From contig JADMKH010000300.1 of assembly GCA_018780025.1 (NCBI GenBank), positions 888 to 8,473 on the forward strand: 7,586 nt of DNA. The letters are read 5' to 3'. Shown here piece by piece: positions 1 to 5,953 of this stretch (the first letter of the stretch is position 1; each line of letters begins with the position of its first letter). The position numbers and the translations under genes are program-made. The notes under the pieces are model-generated. The model searched no databases. It was not told where the DNA came from and saw only the letters and a program-made list of their open reading frames with translations. The stretch is from Thiobacillus sp. (GTDB lineage Bacteria; Pseudomonadota; Gammaproteobacteria; Burkholderiales; Thiobacillaceae).

Positions 1-28
1 GGCGCCATGCGCCCGGTTCCTGCAAGCC

Positions 29-223
29 CTATACGACTTTCAGGGTTGCGAACAAACGGTCTTCGCCGCGCCGTCCCAGGGTTTCGCTGGGTCGTCCCGA
101 GGCATTGCGGCGGTCAGCCGTGATTTGGGGAGGCAATACAGAATCGCGGGGGGCAACGCGACGGTCGCCCAAACGACGTTCCAGCGGAATGAACTCAACT
201 TGATAAACAGGCAGTGCTGACAT
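29..223 (-). CDS. Small arginine-rich hypothetical protein (64 aa)
   Basis: I do not recognise a named family. The 64-residue product is basic and lacks a signal peptide or membrane segment. It has four spaced Arg-Arg pairs (residues 16-17, 21-22, 38-39, 51-52), two inside the similar phrases ERRLGDRR and TADRR, and a short hydrophobic start (ALPVYQVEFIPL). The frame stays open upstream to an ATG at 352. I chose the ATG at 221-223 because GAGGA stands just upstream as a Shine-Dalgarno sequence, and because a perfect TATAAT (257-262, minus) lies inside the longer version, so transcripts from it would not cover the upstream start. The gene lies downstream of smpB on the same strand but is separated by a repeat element and has its own promoter, so it is probably a separate unit. 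The Arg-rich pattern would suit nucleic-acid or acidic-partner binding, but that is inference only. Confidence 0.6.
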   Translation of the reverse strand: MSALPVYQVEFIPLERRLGDRRVAPRDSVLPPQITADRRNASGRPSETLGRRGEDRLFATLKVV

Positions 224-256
224 CAGGGTTGTCCTCGCTTGTTGATATGTTGACAG

Positions 257-262
257 ATTATA
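257..262 (-). promoter_or_regulatory. Predicted -10 box of the small Arg-rich gene
   Basis: On the minus strand the hexamer is a perfect TATAAT about 34 bases upstream of the chosen start. This predicts a short leader beginning near 250. No good -35 hexamer stands at 16-18 bases spacing. A near-perfect 14-bp palindrome (263-276) abuts the -10 on its upstream side, which could mean regulation by a bound protein. Confidence 0.5.
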
Positions 263-310
263 GTCGAGATTTCGACGCAATGTTTTCCTTGCGGTGACCG
301 ATAAGTGGAC

Positions 311-406
311 TATTGATCCGGCATCATTTATCCGAGAGAGGGAGTAGGTCGGCAATACTTTGCCGACCTACACATGCAATCCCGTTTAATACGTGCCGGA
401 TCAATA
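311..406. repeat. Nested inverted-repeat element (REP/MITE-like)
   Basis: Two perfect inverted repeats are nested. The outer arms are 13 bp (311-323, TATTGATCCGGCA, and 394-406, its exact reverse complement). The inner hairpin has a 12-bp perfect stem (344-355, GTAGGTCGGCAA, with 360-371) and a 4-base loop (356-359). The element lies just after the smpB stop, so the hairpin may protect or end that transcript, although no T-tract follows it on either strand. GTAGGTCGG-type palindromes are typical of REP elements, which are mobilised by RAYT transposases. Membership in such a family is inferred from form alone. Confidence 0.7.
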
Positions 407-437
407 ATGCCTCCGTTTGTCAGTTTTATGTCACATC

Positions 438-887
438 TCAGGTTTGGTGGGCGCGAACCAGACGCAGCTTTTCACGTTGCCACTCGCGATCTTTCTCTGT
501 TGCTCGCTTGTCATGTTCCTTTTTGCCTTTTGCCAAGCCTATGTCGAGTTTGATCCGTCCTTTTGAAAAATGCATGTTGAGCGGGATCAACGTGAAACCT
601 GCACGCTCGGTTTTGCCAATCAGTTTGCTGATTTCAGCCGCATGCAGCAGCAGCTTGCGCGAGCGGGTCGGATCGGGGTGGATATGGGTGGAGGCAGTAA
701 GCAGCGGGCTGATGTGACAGCCAATCAGGTAAACCGCGCCATGTTTGACGATGACATAAGCCTCTTTCAATTGTACGCGGCTGGCGCGTATCGCCTTGAC
801 TTCCCAGCCTTCCAGGACGAGTCCGGCTTCGAATTTTTCTTCGATGAAATAATCGTGAAAGGCTTTTTTGTTGTCGGCGATGCTCAT
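438..887 (-). CDS. smpB: SsrA-binding protein SmpB
   Basis: SmpB binds tmRNA (SsrA) and brings it to stalled ribosomes for trans-translation, which tags the unfinished peptide and frees the ribosome. The product is 149 aa, the usual size. It opens with SIADNKKAFHDYFIEEKFEAG and GWEVKAIRA, the conserved start of the OB-fold core. It has the central HIHPDPTRSRKLLLH segment and ends with the basic tail KGKKEHDKRATEKDREWQ, which is disordered in solution and enters the ribosomal decoding centre. The frame could extend to a TTG at 908, but I chose the ATG at 885-887 because family members begin at MSIADNKK and no Shine-Dalgarno sequence supports the longer form. A possible -10 (TAAAAT, minus strand, 915-920) would start the transcript close to 908. 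The gene is divergent from ratA, an arrangement also seen in gammaproteobacteria. ssrA itself is not in the window. Confidence 0.96.
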   Translation of the reverse strand: MSIADNKKAFHDYFIEEKFEAGLVLEGWEVKAIRASRVQLKEAYVIVKHGAVYLIGCHISPLLTASTHIHPDPTRSRKLLLHAAEISKLIGKTERAGFTLIPLNMHFSKGRIKLDIGLAKGKKEHDKRATEKDREWQREKLRLVRAHQT

Positions 888-938
888 GGCGTGCGGGCTT
901 GCGTACAATTCTTGATTTTACAAGGCTTTAGGTATTTC

Positions 939-1373
939 ATGGCGCATGTGGAAAAAAGTGTGCTGGTGGCGCACCCCCCAGAACGCATGTTTGAACTGGT
1001 GGACCGGATTGAGAATTACCCTGTTTTCCTGCCCTGGTGCGGCGGCTCCGAGCTGAAAACACGGGATGCGCATCGTACCGTTGCCACGATCCATATTGCC
1101 TACATGGGCATACGCCAGAGCTTTACTACCGAGAATGCCAAAATCTATCCGCGTGAGATGAAAATCAAGCTGCTGGATGGACCTTTTTCGGAACTGGAAG
1201 GGGATTGGGCATTTATTCCGCTGGGAGATGAGGCCTGCAAGATCGAGTTCCGCTTGCAATACATGTTTTCCAGCCGCGTGCTGGAAACGATCCTGGCGCC
1301 TGTTTTCAGTCATATCACCAATACCTTCGTCGATGCGTTCGTGCGTCGCGCCGATGTGATGTTTCCCCTATGA
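939..1373 (+). CDS. ratA: RatA/Coq10-family START-domain protein
   Basis: The 144-aa product belongs to the RatA/COQ10 branch of the START-like superfamily. It opens with HVEKSVLVAHPPERMFELVDRIENYP and FLPWCGG, the usual start of the family, and ends with the long C-terminal helix (ETILAPVFSHITNTFVDAFVRRA). COQ10 relatives bind ubiquinone and support respiration. In E. coli RatA was reported to block 70S ribosome assembly and was called a toxin, so the role is disputed and cannot be settled here. I chose the ATG at 939, with AGG at 930-932 as a modest ribosome binding site; the same frame is open to 570 but that part is antisense to smpB. The TGA stop overlaps the rnfH ATG (ATGA at 1370-1373), so the two are probably translated together. 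The 51-bp gap to smpB must hold divergent promoters. Confidence 0.93.
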   Translation: MAHVEKSVLVAHPPERMFELVDRIENYPVFLPWCGGSELKTRDAHRTVATIHIAYMGIRQSFTTENAKIYPREMKIKLLDGPFSELEGDWAFIPLGDEACKIEFRLQYMFSSRVLETILAPVFSHITNTFVDAFVRRADVMFPL

Positions 1374-1708
1374 GTACAGCGCCTGTCAATGTCGAAGTGG
1401 TCTACGCGCTACCCGATGTGCAAGCCCTGATGCAGGTGCGGCTGGCAGAAGGCGCGACAGTGGAAGCGGCTATTCGTGCTTCTGGCGTATTGGAGGCCTT
1501 CCCGGAAATTGATTTGACCAAAAACAAAGTGGGCATTTTCAGCAAGCTGGTCAAACTGGACGAGATAGTGCGCGACAAGGACCGCGTGGAAATCTATCGT
1601 CCGCTGATTGCCGACCCGAAGGAGGTTCGCCGCAAACGTGCGGAAGAAGGCAAGGTCACCAGGAAGGGCGGGGGTGAGGCTGCGTCCGGGAACCCGGGGG
1701 TGGCATGA
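1370..1708 (+). CDS. rnfH: RnfH family protein (RatB)
   Basis: This is a 112-aa ubiquitin-like beta-grasp protein of the RnfH family. Visible family features are the first strand VNVEVVYALPD, the helix following EGATVEAAIRASG, the NKVGIFSKLVKLDEIVRDKDRVEIYRPL block, and the basic stretch DPKEVRRKRAEEG. The Gly-rich tail after about residue 92 is probably disordered and makes this copy somewhat long. The cellular role is unproven: the name comes from linkage to rnf electron-transport genes in some bacteria, and the older name RatB from the pairing with ratA. The start codon overlaps the ratA stop by four bases, implying translational coupling. Here the neighbour beyond is not bamE, as in E. 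coli, but an unrelated lipoprotein gene in convergent orientation. Confidence 0.93.
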   Translation: MSTAPVNVEVVYALPDVQALMQVRLAEGATVEAAIRASGVLEAFPEIDLTKNKVGIFSKLVKLDEIVRDKDRVEIYRPLIADPKEVRRKRAEEGKVTRKGGGEAASGNPGVA

Positions 1709-1720
1709 GCCGTTTGCCCA

Positions 1721-1758
1721 AAAACAAAAGGCCTTCCGGAACGCGTCCGGAAGGCCTT
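1721..1758. terminator. Hairpin terminator between convergent genes
   Basis: A perfect 13-bp stem (1728-1740, AAGGCCTTCCGGA, with 1746-1758) closes a 5-base loop, midway between the rnfH stop and the lipoprotein stop. Read on the minus strand it is followed by a T-rich run (complement of 1721-1729), making a strong intrinsic terminator for the lipoprotein gene. On the plus strand only CTTGTTG follows, so it would stop rnfH transcripts less well. Confidence 0.85.
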
Positions 1759-1777
1759 GTTGCCGTAGCAGACTAAC

Positions 1778-2119
1778 TTAGTCGCCGACTTTGAGCATCG
1801 GGTAGTTGAGTTGTGCCAGACCTTTCTGGACCTGATTGCTGGCCAGCTTGGCTTCCTTCAGCACGGTGGCGCTATCGCCTTTTGCGGCAGCCGCTTCCGC
1901 GGCCTTGAGCGCGCTGTCTGCGGTCGTCCACAGCGCGTTCTTGGCCTTGGCGGCCTTGACGTCAGCCTGGGCAGCGGTGAGCGCGGCCTGCGCTTCGGCG
2001 CTGATGGTGGCTGCGGCCGATTTTGCGGGTGCGCTGCCAGACTTGTTGATATACAGGTCGGCGCAACCAGACAGACCCAGCAGGGCAGCGGAAGTCAGTG
2101 CAAGTAAAACTTTGGACAT
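1778..2119 (-). CDS. Ala-rich small outer-membrane lipoprotein
   Basis: The 113-aa product begins with a lipoprotein signal peptide: SK, a hydrophobic core (VLLALTSAALLG), then the lipobox LSGC with Cys19 as the lipidated residue. The residue after Cys is Ala, not Asp, which favours sorting to the outer membrane. The mature part (about residues 36-103) is rich in Ala, Lys and Gln, with heptad-like spacing (AQAALTAAQADVKAAKAK, ALKAAEAAAAKGDSATVLKEAK), and is probably helical. The AKGD turn between two helices recalls DUF4398-type lipoproteins, a pattern-level resemblance only. It is not Lpp, Pal or BamE. I chose the ATG at 2117-2119 because GAGGAGA lies at proper spacing; the 17 codons before it in the longer frame are not signal-like. 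It has its own promoter and a shared terminator, so it is a single-gene unit, probably structural and well expressed. Confidence 0.85.
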   Translation of the reverse strand: MSKVLLALTSAALLGLSGCADLYINKSGSAPAKSAAATISAEAQAALTAAQADVKAAKAKNALWTTADSALKAAEAAAAKGDSATVLKEAKLASNQVQKGLAQLNYPMLKVGD

Positions 2120-2203
2120 TGTTTTATCTCCTCGAGTTGTATGGCGTTCAGGGGTGGGCAGTCGAACCACGCGCCCCAGCAGCTTTTTTTGATGCTGGTG
2201 GCA

Positions 2204-2232
2204 AAGTTAGCCGCATCGAGCCAAGGAGTCAA
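2204..2232 (-). promoter_or_regulatory. Predicted sigma-70 promoter of the lipoprotein gene
   Basis: On the minus strand TTGACT (complement of 2227-2232) and TAACTT (complement of 2204-2209) are separated by 17 bases. Transcription would start near 2197, giving a leader of about 78 bases. That leader would begin with a stem-loop (2176-2181 with 2193-2198, CCAGCA/TGCTGG), which may stabilise the mRNA. Confidence 0.55.
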
Positions 2233-2293
2233 CCTGTGAGCATGCAAATGGATTGGTAGATTACAACCAAGCGCGGTGGGAGCCCGTTCTGGT

Positions 2294-2322
2294 TTGTGCG
2301 GCGACAGGCGCGCGCGTATAAT
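2294..2322 (+). promoter_or_regulatory. Predicted sigma-70 promoter of guaB
   Basis: A perfect -10 TATAAT (2317-2322) lies 17 bases after TTGTGC (2294-2299), a weak -35 with only TTG matching. The spacer is rich in GC alternation (GCGCGCG), and the region after the -10 is TCCGC. Transcription would start near 2329, leaving a leader of about 20 bases with AAGGAAAG as the ribosome binding site for the ATG at 2348. No PurR-like box is visible. Confidence 0.65.
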
Positions 2323-2347
2323 TCCGCTTTGCTATGAAGGAAAGCCC

Positions 2348-3808
2348 ATGCGTGTTCTGCAAAAAGCGCTGACGTTCGACGACGTACTGCTCGTTCCCGC
2401 CCATTCTGCTATCCTGCCCCGTGAAGTCAGCCTGTCCACGCAGCTGACTCGCACTATCACCCTGAATCTTCCGTTGTTGTCCGCCGCCATGGATACGGTG
2501 ACCGAGGCGCGTCTGGCGATTGCGCTGGCGCAGGAAGGCGGCGTGGGCATCATTCACAAGAACATGAATATCGAAATGCAGGCGGCACAGGTGCTGGCGG
2601 TCAAGCGTTTTGAGTCCGGCGTGGTCAAGGATCCGATTACCGTCGCGCCGCAGATGACGGTGCGCCAGGTGCTCGAAATTACCCGCGCGAAGCGCATTTC
2701 CGGCCTGCCAGTGATCGATGGCGGCAAGGTGGTCGGCATTGTGACCAATCGCGACCTGCGCTTCGAAACCAGTCTCGATCAGCCGGTGGCCAACATCATG
2801 ACGCCGAAAGATAGACTGGTGACGGTGCAGGAAGGCGCCAACCTCGATGAGGCGATGGGGCTGCTCCACAAACACCGCTTGGAGCGCGTGCTGGTGGTGA
2901 ACAATGCGTTCGAGCTGTGCGGCCTGATTACCGTCAAGGATATTCAAAAATCCAGCGAACATCCGCTGGCGTGCAAGGACGCGATGGGTCGCCTGCGCGT
3001 AGGCGCTGCAGTGGGCACCGGCGAAGGCACCGAGGAACGCGTGGCTGCGCTGGTGGCCGCCGGGGTCGATATCATCACGGTGGATACGGCGCACGGTCAT
3101 TCCAAGGGCGTGCTCGAGCGGGTGCGCTGGGTCAAGCAGAATTTTCCCGACGTGCAGGTCATCGGCGGCAACATCGCCACGGCATCGGCTGCGGCGGCAT
3201 TGGTCGAACACGGTGCGGATGCAGTCAAGGTTGGTATTGGTCCCGGTTCCATCTGCACCACGCGTATGGTTGCGGGGGTGGGCGTGCCGCAAATCACCGC
3301 AGTGGCCAACGTGGCAGCCGCATTGGCAGGCAGCGGCGTTGGCGTGATTGCCGACGGTGGCATCCGCTATTCCGGCGACATCGCCAAGGCGATTGCAGCC
3401 GGTGCCAGTTGCGTCATGCTCGGCGGCCTTTTGGCCGGCAGCGAAGAAGCGCCGGGCGAAGTTGAATTGTTCCAGGGACGTTCGTATAAATCCTATCGCG
3501 GCATGGGTTCGTTGGGTGCGATGCAGCAGGGTTCCAGCGACCGTTACTTCCAGGACAACGAGAAGAGTGCCGAGAAGCTCGTACCCGAAGGGATTGAAGG
3601 CCGCGTGCCCTACAAGGGCAGTGCGCTGGGCGTGATCCATCAACTGATGGGCGGCCTGCGCTCCAGCATGGGTTACCTCGGCGTGGCCACCATCGCAGAC
3701 ATGCACGCCAAGGCCGAATTCGTCGAGATCACCTCGGCTGGTGTACGCGAATCGCATGTGCACGATGTGCAGATCACGAAAGAAGCACCGAATTATCGTG
3801 TTGAATAG
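2348..3808 (+). CDS. guaB: Inosine-5'-monophosphate dehydrogenase
   Basis: GuaB oxidises IMP to XMP with NAD+, the first committed step of GMP synthesis, as a cytosolic tetramer. The product is 486 aa, the standard bacterial length. A TIM barrel is interrupted by two CBS domains (about residues 93-200), which in many bacteria bind regulatory nucleotides. Catalytic motifs are intact: GPGSICTTR (298-306) with nucleophile Cys303, VDTAHGHS (245-252), IADGGIRYSGD (334-344), the GMGSLGAM loop (385-392) and flap residues SSDRYFQ with Arg399-Tyr400. It closes with the usual VHDVQITKEAPNY. I chose the ATG at 2348 because MRVLQKALTFDDVLL is the family start and AAGGAAAG precedes it; the GTG at 2276 would put the start upstream of the promoter. 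guaA follows after 100 bases on the same strand, but a terminator lies between them. Confidence 0.98.
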   Translation: MRVLQKALTFDDVLLVPAHSAILPREVSLSTQLTRTITLNLPLLSAAMDTVTEARLAIALAQEGGVGIIHKNMNIEMQAAQVLAVKRFESGVVKDPITVAPQMTVRQVLEITRAKRISGLPVIDGGKVVGIVTNRDLRFETSLDQPVANIMTPKDRLVTVQEGANLDEAMGLLHKHRLERVLVVNNAFELCGLITVKDIQKSSEHPLACKDAMGRLRVGAAVGTGEGTEERVAALVAAGVDIITVDTAHGHSKGVLERVRWVKQNFPDVQVIGGNIATASAAAALVEHGADAVKVGIGPGSICTTRMVAGVGVPQITAVANVAAALAGSGVGVIADGGIRYSGDIAKAIAAGASCVMLGGLLAGSEEAPGEVELFQGRSYKSYRGMGSLGAMQQGSSDRYFQDNEKSAEKLVPEGIEGRVPYKGSALGVIHQLMGGLRSSMGYLGVATIADMHAKAEFVEITSAGVRESHVHDVQITKEAPNYRVE

Positions 3809-3834
3809 TGACCAGGGGTCAGGATTCAGGTGTC

Positions 3835-3867
3835 AGGAAAAGTCACGCGGCGCGTGGCTTTTTCTTT
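3835..3867 (+). terminator. Intrinsic-type terminator after guaB
   Basis: AGTCACGC (3841-3848) pairs with GCGTGGCT (3852-3859) around a 3-base loop, with one G-T wobble. The stem extends outward to 3835/3865 through AGGAAA and TTTTCT. The T-rich run from 3859 to 3867 gives the usual 3' tail. It would end or reduce guaB transcripts before guaA. Confidence 0.7.
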
Positions 3868-3872
3868 ATATC

Positions 3873-3907
3873 CCCCTGACCCCTGACCCCTGACCCCTGA
3901 CCCCTGC
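3873..3907 (+). repeat. Tandem heptamer repeat (CCCCTGA)n before guaA
   Basis: Four exact CCCCTGA units (3873-3900) and a fifth ending in C (3901-3907) run to one base before the guaA ATG. Looser inverted copies (GGGGTCA, GGATTCA, GGTGTCA) lie at 3815-3835 on the other side of the terminator hairpin. The ten bases 3814-3823 are exactly complementary to 3875-3884, so the two arms could fold together with the terminator at the tip. Short heptamer repeats of this kind can change copy number by slippage. Confidence 0.85.
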
Positions 3908-3908
3908 A

Positions 3909-5471
3909 ATGCACCAGAAAATTCTCATCCTTGATTTTGGCTCCCAATACACCCAGCTGATTGCACGCCGTGTGCGCGAAGCGGGGGTGTATTGCGAATT
4001 GCATCCCCACGACATGACCGAAGCATTCGTGCGTGAATTTGCGCCAGCGGGCATCATTCTTTCCGGTGGGCCGAATTCGGTGTACGAGGAGGAAACGCCG
4101 CGCGCACCGCAGGTTGTATTTGAATTGGGCGTGCCGGTGTTGGGCATTTGCTACGGTATGCAAACCATGGCGGCGCAACTCGGCGGCAAGGTCGAATCGG
4201 CTGCCAAGCGTGAATTCGGTTACGCGGAAATCCGTGCGCGCGGTCATACCGCGCTGTTGCGCGAAATCCAGGATCGCGTCAATGATGAAGGCCATGGCCT
4301 GCTCGATGTGTGGATGAGCCACGGCGACAAGGTCACCGCCTTGCCGCCTGGATTCAAGGTGATGGCATCCAACGCCGCCACGCCGATTGCGGGCATGGCC
4401 GACGATGCGCGCAAGTTTTACGGCGTGCAGTTCCATCCCGAAGTCACCCATACCCTGCAGGGTAAAACCCTGCTTGACCGCTTTGTGCGCGAGCTGTGCG
4501 GTTGCGCGGGCGACTGGAACATGCCCGACTACGTCGATGAGGCGATTGGCCGCGTGCGTTCCGAAGTCGGCAGCGACGAAGTGATCCTGGGGCTGTCCGG
4601 CGGCGTCGATTCCTCGGTGGTCGCCGCGCTGCTGCACCGCGCCATCGGCAATCAGCTCACCTGCGTCTTCGTCGACAATGGCCTGTTGCGCCTGAACGAG
4701 GCCGAGCAGGTGATGCAGACCTTCGCCGACAACCTCGGCGTCAAGGTCATTCACGTCGATGCACGCGATCGTTTCATGGACGCGCTTGCGGGCGTGGCCG
4801 ACCCCGAGCAGAAGCGCAAGATCATCGGCCGCGAATTCGTCCACGTGTTCCAGGAAGAAGCCGAGAAACTGCCGAAAGCCAAATGGCTGGCGCAGGGCAC
4901 CATCTATCCCGACGTGATCGAATCGGCCAGCGCCAAAAGCAAGAAGGCGCACACCATCAAGAGCCACCATAACGTCGGCGGCCTGCCCGATACACTGCAT
5001 CTGAAACTGCTTGAGCCGCTGCGCGAACTGTTCAAGGACGAAGTGCGCGAGCTCGGCGTTGCGCTGGGACTGCCGCACGACATGGTCTACCGCCACCCCT
5101 TCCCGGGGCCGGGGCTGGGCGTGCGTATCCTCGGCGAAGTGAAGCGCGAATACGCCGAGCTGCTTAGACGGGCCGACGCCATCTTCATCGAAGAACTGCG
5201 CGCCTCCGGCTGGTACGAGAAAACCAGCCAGGCCTTCGCCGTGTTCCTGCCGGTGAAATCCGTCGGCGTCATGGGTGACGGCCGTACCTATGATTACGTC
5301 GTCGCCCTGCGCGCCGTCGTCACCAGCGACTTCATGACCGCGCACTGGGCCGAACTGCCTTACACCCTGCTCGGAAAAGTCTCCAACCGCATCATCAACG
5401 AAGTGCGCGGCATCAACCGCGTCGTCTATGACATCAGCGGCAAACCGCCGGCGACGATCGAGTGGGAGTGA
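3909..5471 (+). CDS. guaA: GMP synthase (glutamine-hydrolysing)
   Basis: GuaA aminates XMP to GMP using glutamine and ATP, following GuaB. The 520-aa product is full length. The N-terminal class I glutamine amidotransferase domain (about 1-195) has the nucleophile Cys81 in GICYGMQ and the His176/Glu178 pair in FHPEV. The ATP pyrophosphatase domain has the P-loop SGGVDSS (230-236). The C-terminal dimerisation domain carries HPFPGPGLGVRILGE (396-410) and ends with the expected KPPATIEWE. The start at MHQKILILDFGSQ matches the family, yet no Shine-Dalgarno sequence is present: the bases before the ATG are C-rich heptamers. guaA is separated from guaB by a terminator, so its expression may depend on read-through or a weak promoter near TTTATA (3865-3870). 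Its 3' end is a known integration target for genomic islands, and the content after it changes to accessory DNA. Confidence 0.98.
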   Translation: MHQKILILDFGSQYTQLIARRVREAGVYCELHPHDMTEAFVREFAPAGIILSGGPNSVYEEETPRAPQVVFELGVPVLGICYGMQTMAAQLGGKVESAAKREFGYAEIRARGHTALLREIQDRVNDEGHGLLDVWMSHGDKVTALPPGFKVMASNAATPIAGMADDARKFYGVQFHPEVTHTLQGKTLLDRFVRELCGCAGDWNMPDYVDEAIGRVRSEVGSDEVILGLSGGVDSSVVAALLHRAIGNQLTCVFVDNGLLRLNEAEQVMQTFADNLGVKVIHVDARDRFMDALAGVADPEQKRKIIGREFVHVFQEEAEKLPKAKWLAQGTIYPDVIESASAKSKKAHTIKSHHNVGGLPDTLHLKLLEPLRELFKDEVRELGVALGLPHDMVYRHPFPGPGLGVRILGEVKREYAELLRRADAIFIEELRASGWYEKTSQAFAVFLPVKSVGVMGDGRTYDYVVALRAVVTSDFMTAHWAELPYTLLGKVSNRIINEVRGINRVVYDISGKPPATIEWE

Positions 5472-5593
5472 GTAGCATGCGAAGTTACAGGATTTTCTTA
5501 AGCACTATCATGGACTTGCTGGTTTTGGAAGATCGCTACGGACACATCGTCAATTGCGCAGATTTTCGGCGGTAAGCGATTGATGTCGAAAGG

Positions 5594-5639
5594 CTTCGCG
5601 CTTGTCATCGTGTCAGCGGATCGTGCATACAGCGCGAAG
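5594..5639. repeat. 9-bp inverted repeat with 28-bp spacer
   Basis: CTTCGCGCT (5594-5602) and AGCGCGAAG (5631-5639) are exact reverse complements. The long spacer and the lack of a T-run argue against a terminator. A protein-binding or structural role near the island edge is possible but unproven. Confidence 0.45.
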
Positions 5640-5754
5640 ATTTGACGGTAAACCTGACGGTAGATTTGTCCTTAAAATCCCGGCATCTGCGTTTACCGTT
5701 GTGTCCGTGTGACCTCAGACGGTAAAACCAAACAAGAACGGCCTACAAACTAAA

Positions 5755-5796
5755 GGCATTCCGGTGAGCTTGTGTATTTCGTAGTGGCGTTCCGGT
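5755..5796 (+). repeat. 11-bp direct repeat pair, GGC(A/G)TTCCGGT
   Basis: The copies at 5755-5765 and 5786-5796 differ at one base and start 31 bases apart, close to three helical turns, so both would face the same side of the DNA. They lie just upstream of the 5799-5820 palindrome, which suggests a regulatory region. Confidence 0.4.
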
Positions 5797-5798
5797 TC

Positions 5799-5820
5799 AT
5801 ATTTACTGCGCGGTAAATAT
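5799..5820. promoter_or_regulatory. Palindromic operator-like site ATATTTAC-N6-GGTAAATAT-type
   Basis: ATATTTAC (5799-5806) and GTAAATAT (5813-5820) are perfect inverted 8-mers separated by six bases. The half-site GGTAAA also occurs at 5647-5652 and 5721-5726, and inverted (TTTACC) at 5692-5697. The form fits the operator of a dimeric helix-turn-helix repressor controlling the downstream gene. The regulator is not in the window. Confidence 0.4.
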
Positions 5821-5953
5821 CGATGTTTTTCGCTCAATTCGTCCCTCGAGGAGAAACGAACTGCGCGACAAATAGGATGTCAGGCGGAAAATTTGTATCC
5901 TTCCTGTATCCGAAATCTATCGTCCGGGACAATGATTGCCGAGTACTGGGTTC

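Larger units (their letters stand above)
5472..5953. other. Gene-poor spacer between guaA and the primase-helicase gene
   Basis: I find no convincing gene in these 482 bases. By hand count 5521-5940 is about 48% G+C, well below guaA and the gene that follows. No clear terminator follows guaA. The stretch holds a 9-bp inverted repeat (5594-5602 with 5631-5639), several CGGTAA motifs, an 11-bp direct repeat pair, and an 8-bp palindrome (5799-5820). The only small frames of note are 32 codons at 5477-5575 and 44 codons at 5823-5957, the latter overlapping the next start codon. No integrase and no second copy of the guaA end are visible. It is probably the island edge and the control region of the next gene. 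Confidence 0.6.

Noticed and set aside
570..938. Upstream extension of the ratA frame
   Set aside because: This part is antisense to smpB, and the RatA family start is at the ATG at 939.
939..1708. RatA-RatB as a true toxin-antitoxin module
   Set aside because: The toxin name stems from E. coli work. The COQ10-like fold and conserved housekeeping position fit a ubiquinone-related role at least as well.
2261..3763. 500-codon open frame antisense to guaB
   Set aside because: It is the complement of a clear IMP dehydrogenase gene. Its His/Arg-rich translation is typical of antisense frames in G+C-rich genes.
3811..3907. CRISPR array
   Set aside because: The repeats are contiguous 7-mers without spacers; this is a tandem repeat.
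3843..5345. 500-codon open frame antisense to guaA
   Set aside because: Antisense shadow of a complete GMP synthase gene; no recognisable domain.
5477..5575. 32-codon frame right after guaA
   Set aside because: Too short, no Shine-Dalgarno sequence, no resemblance to an integrase or excisionase.
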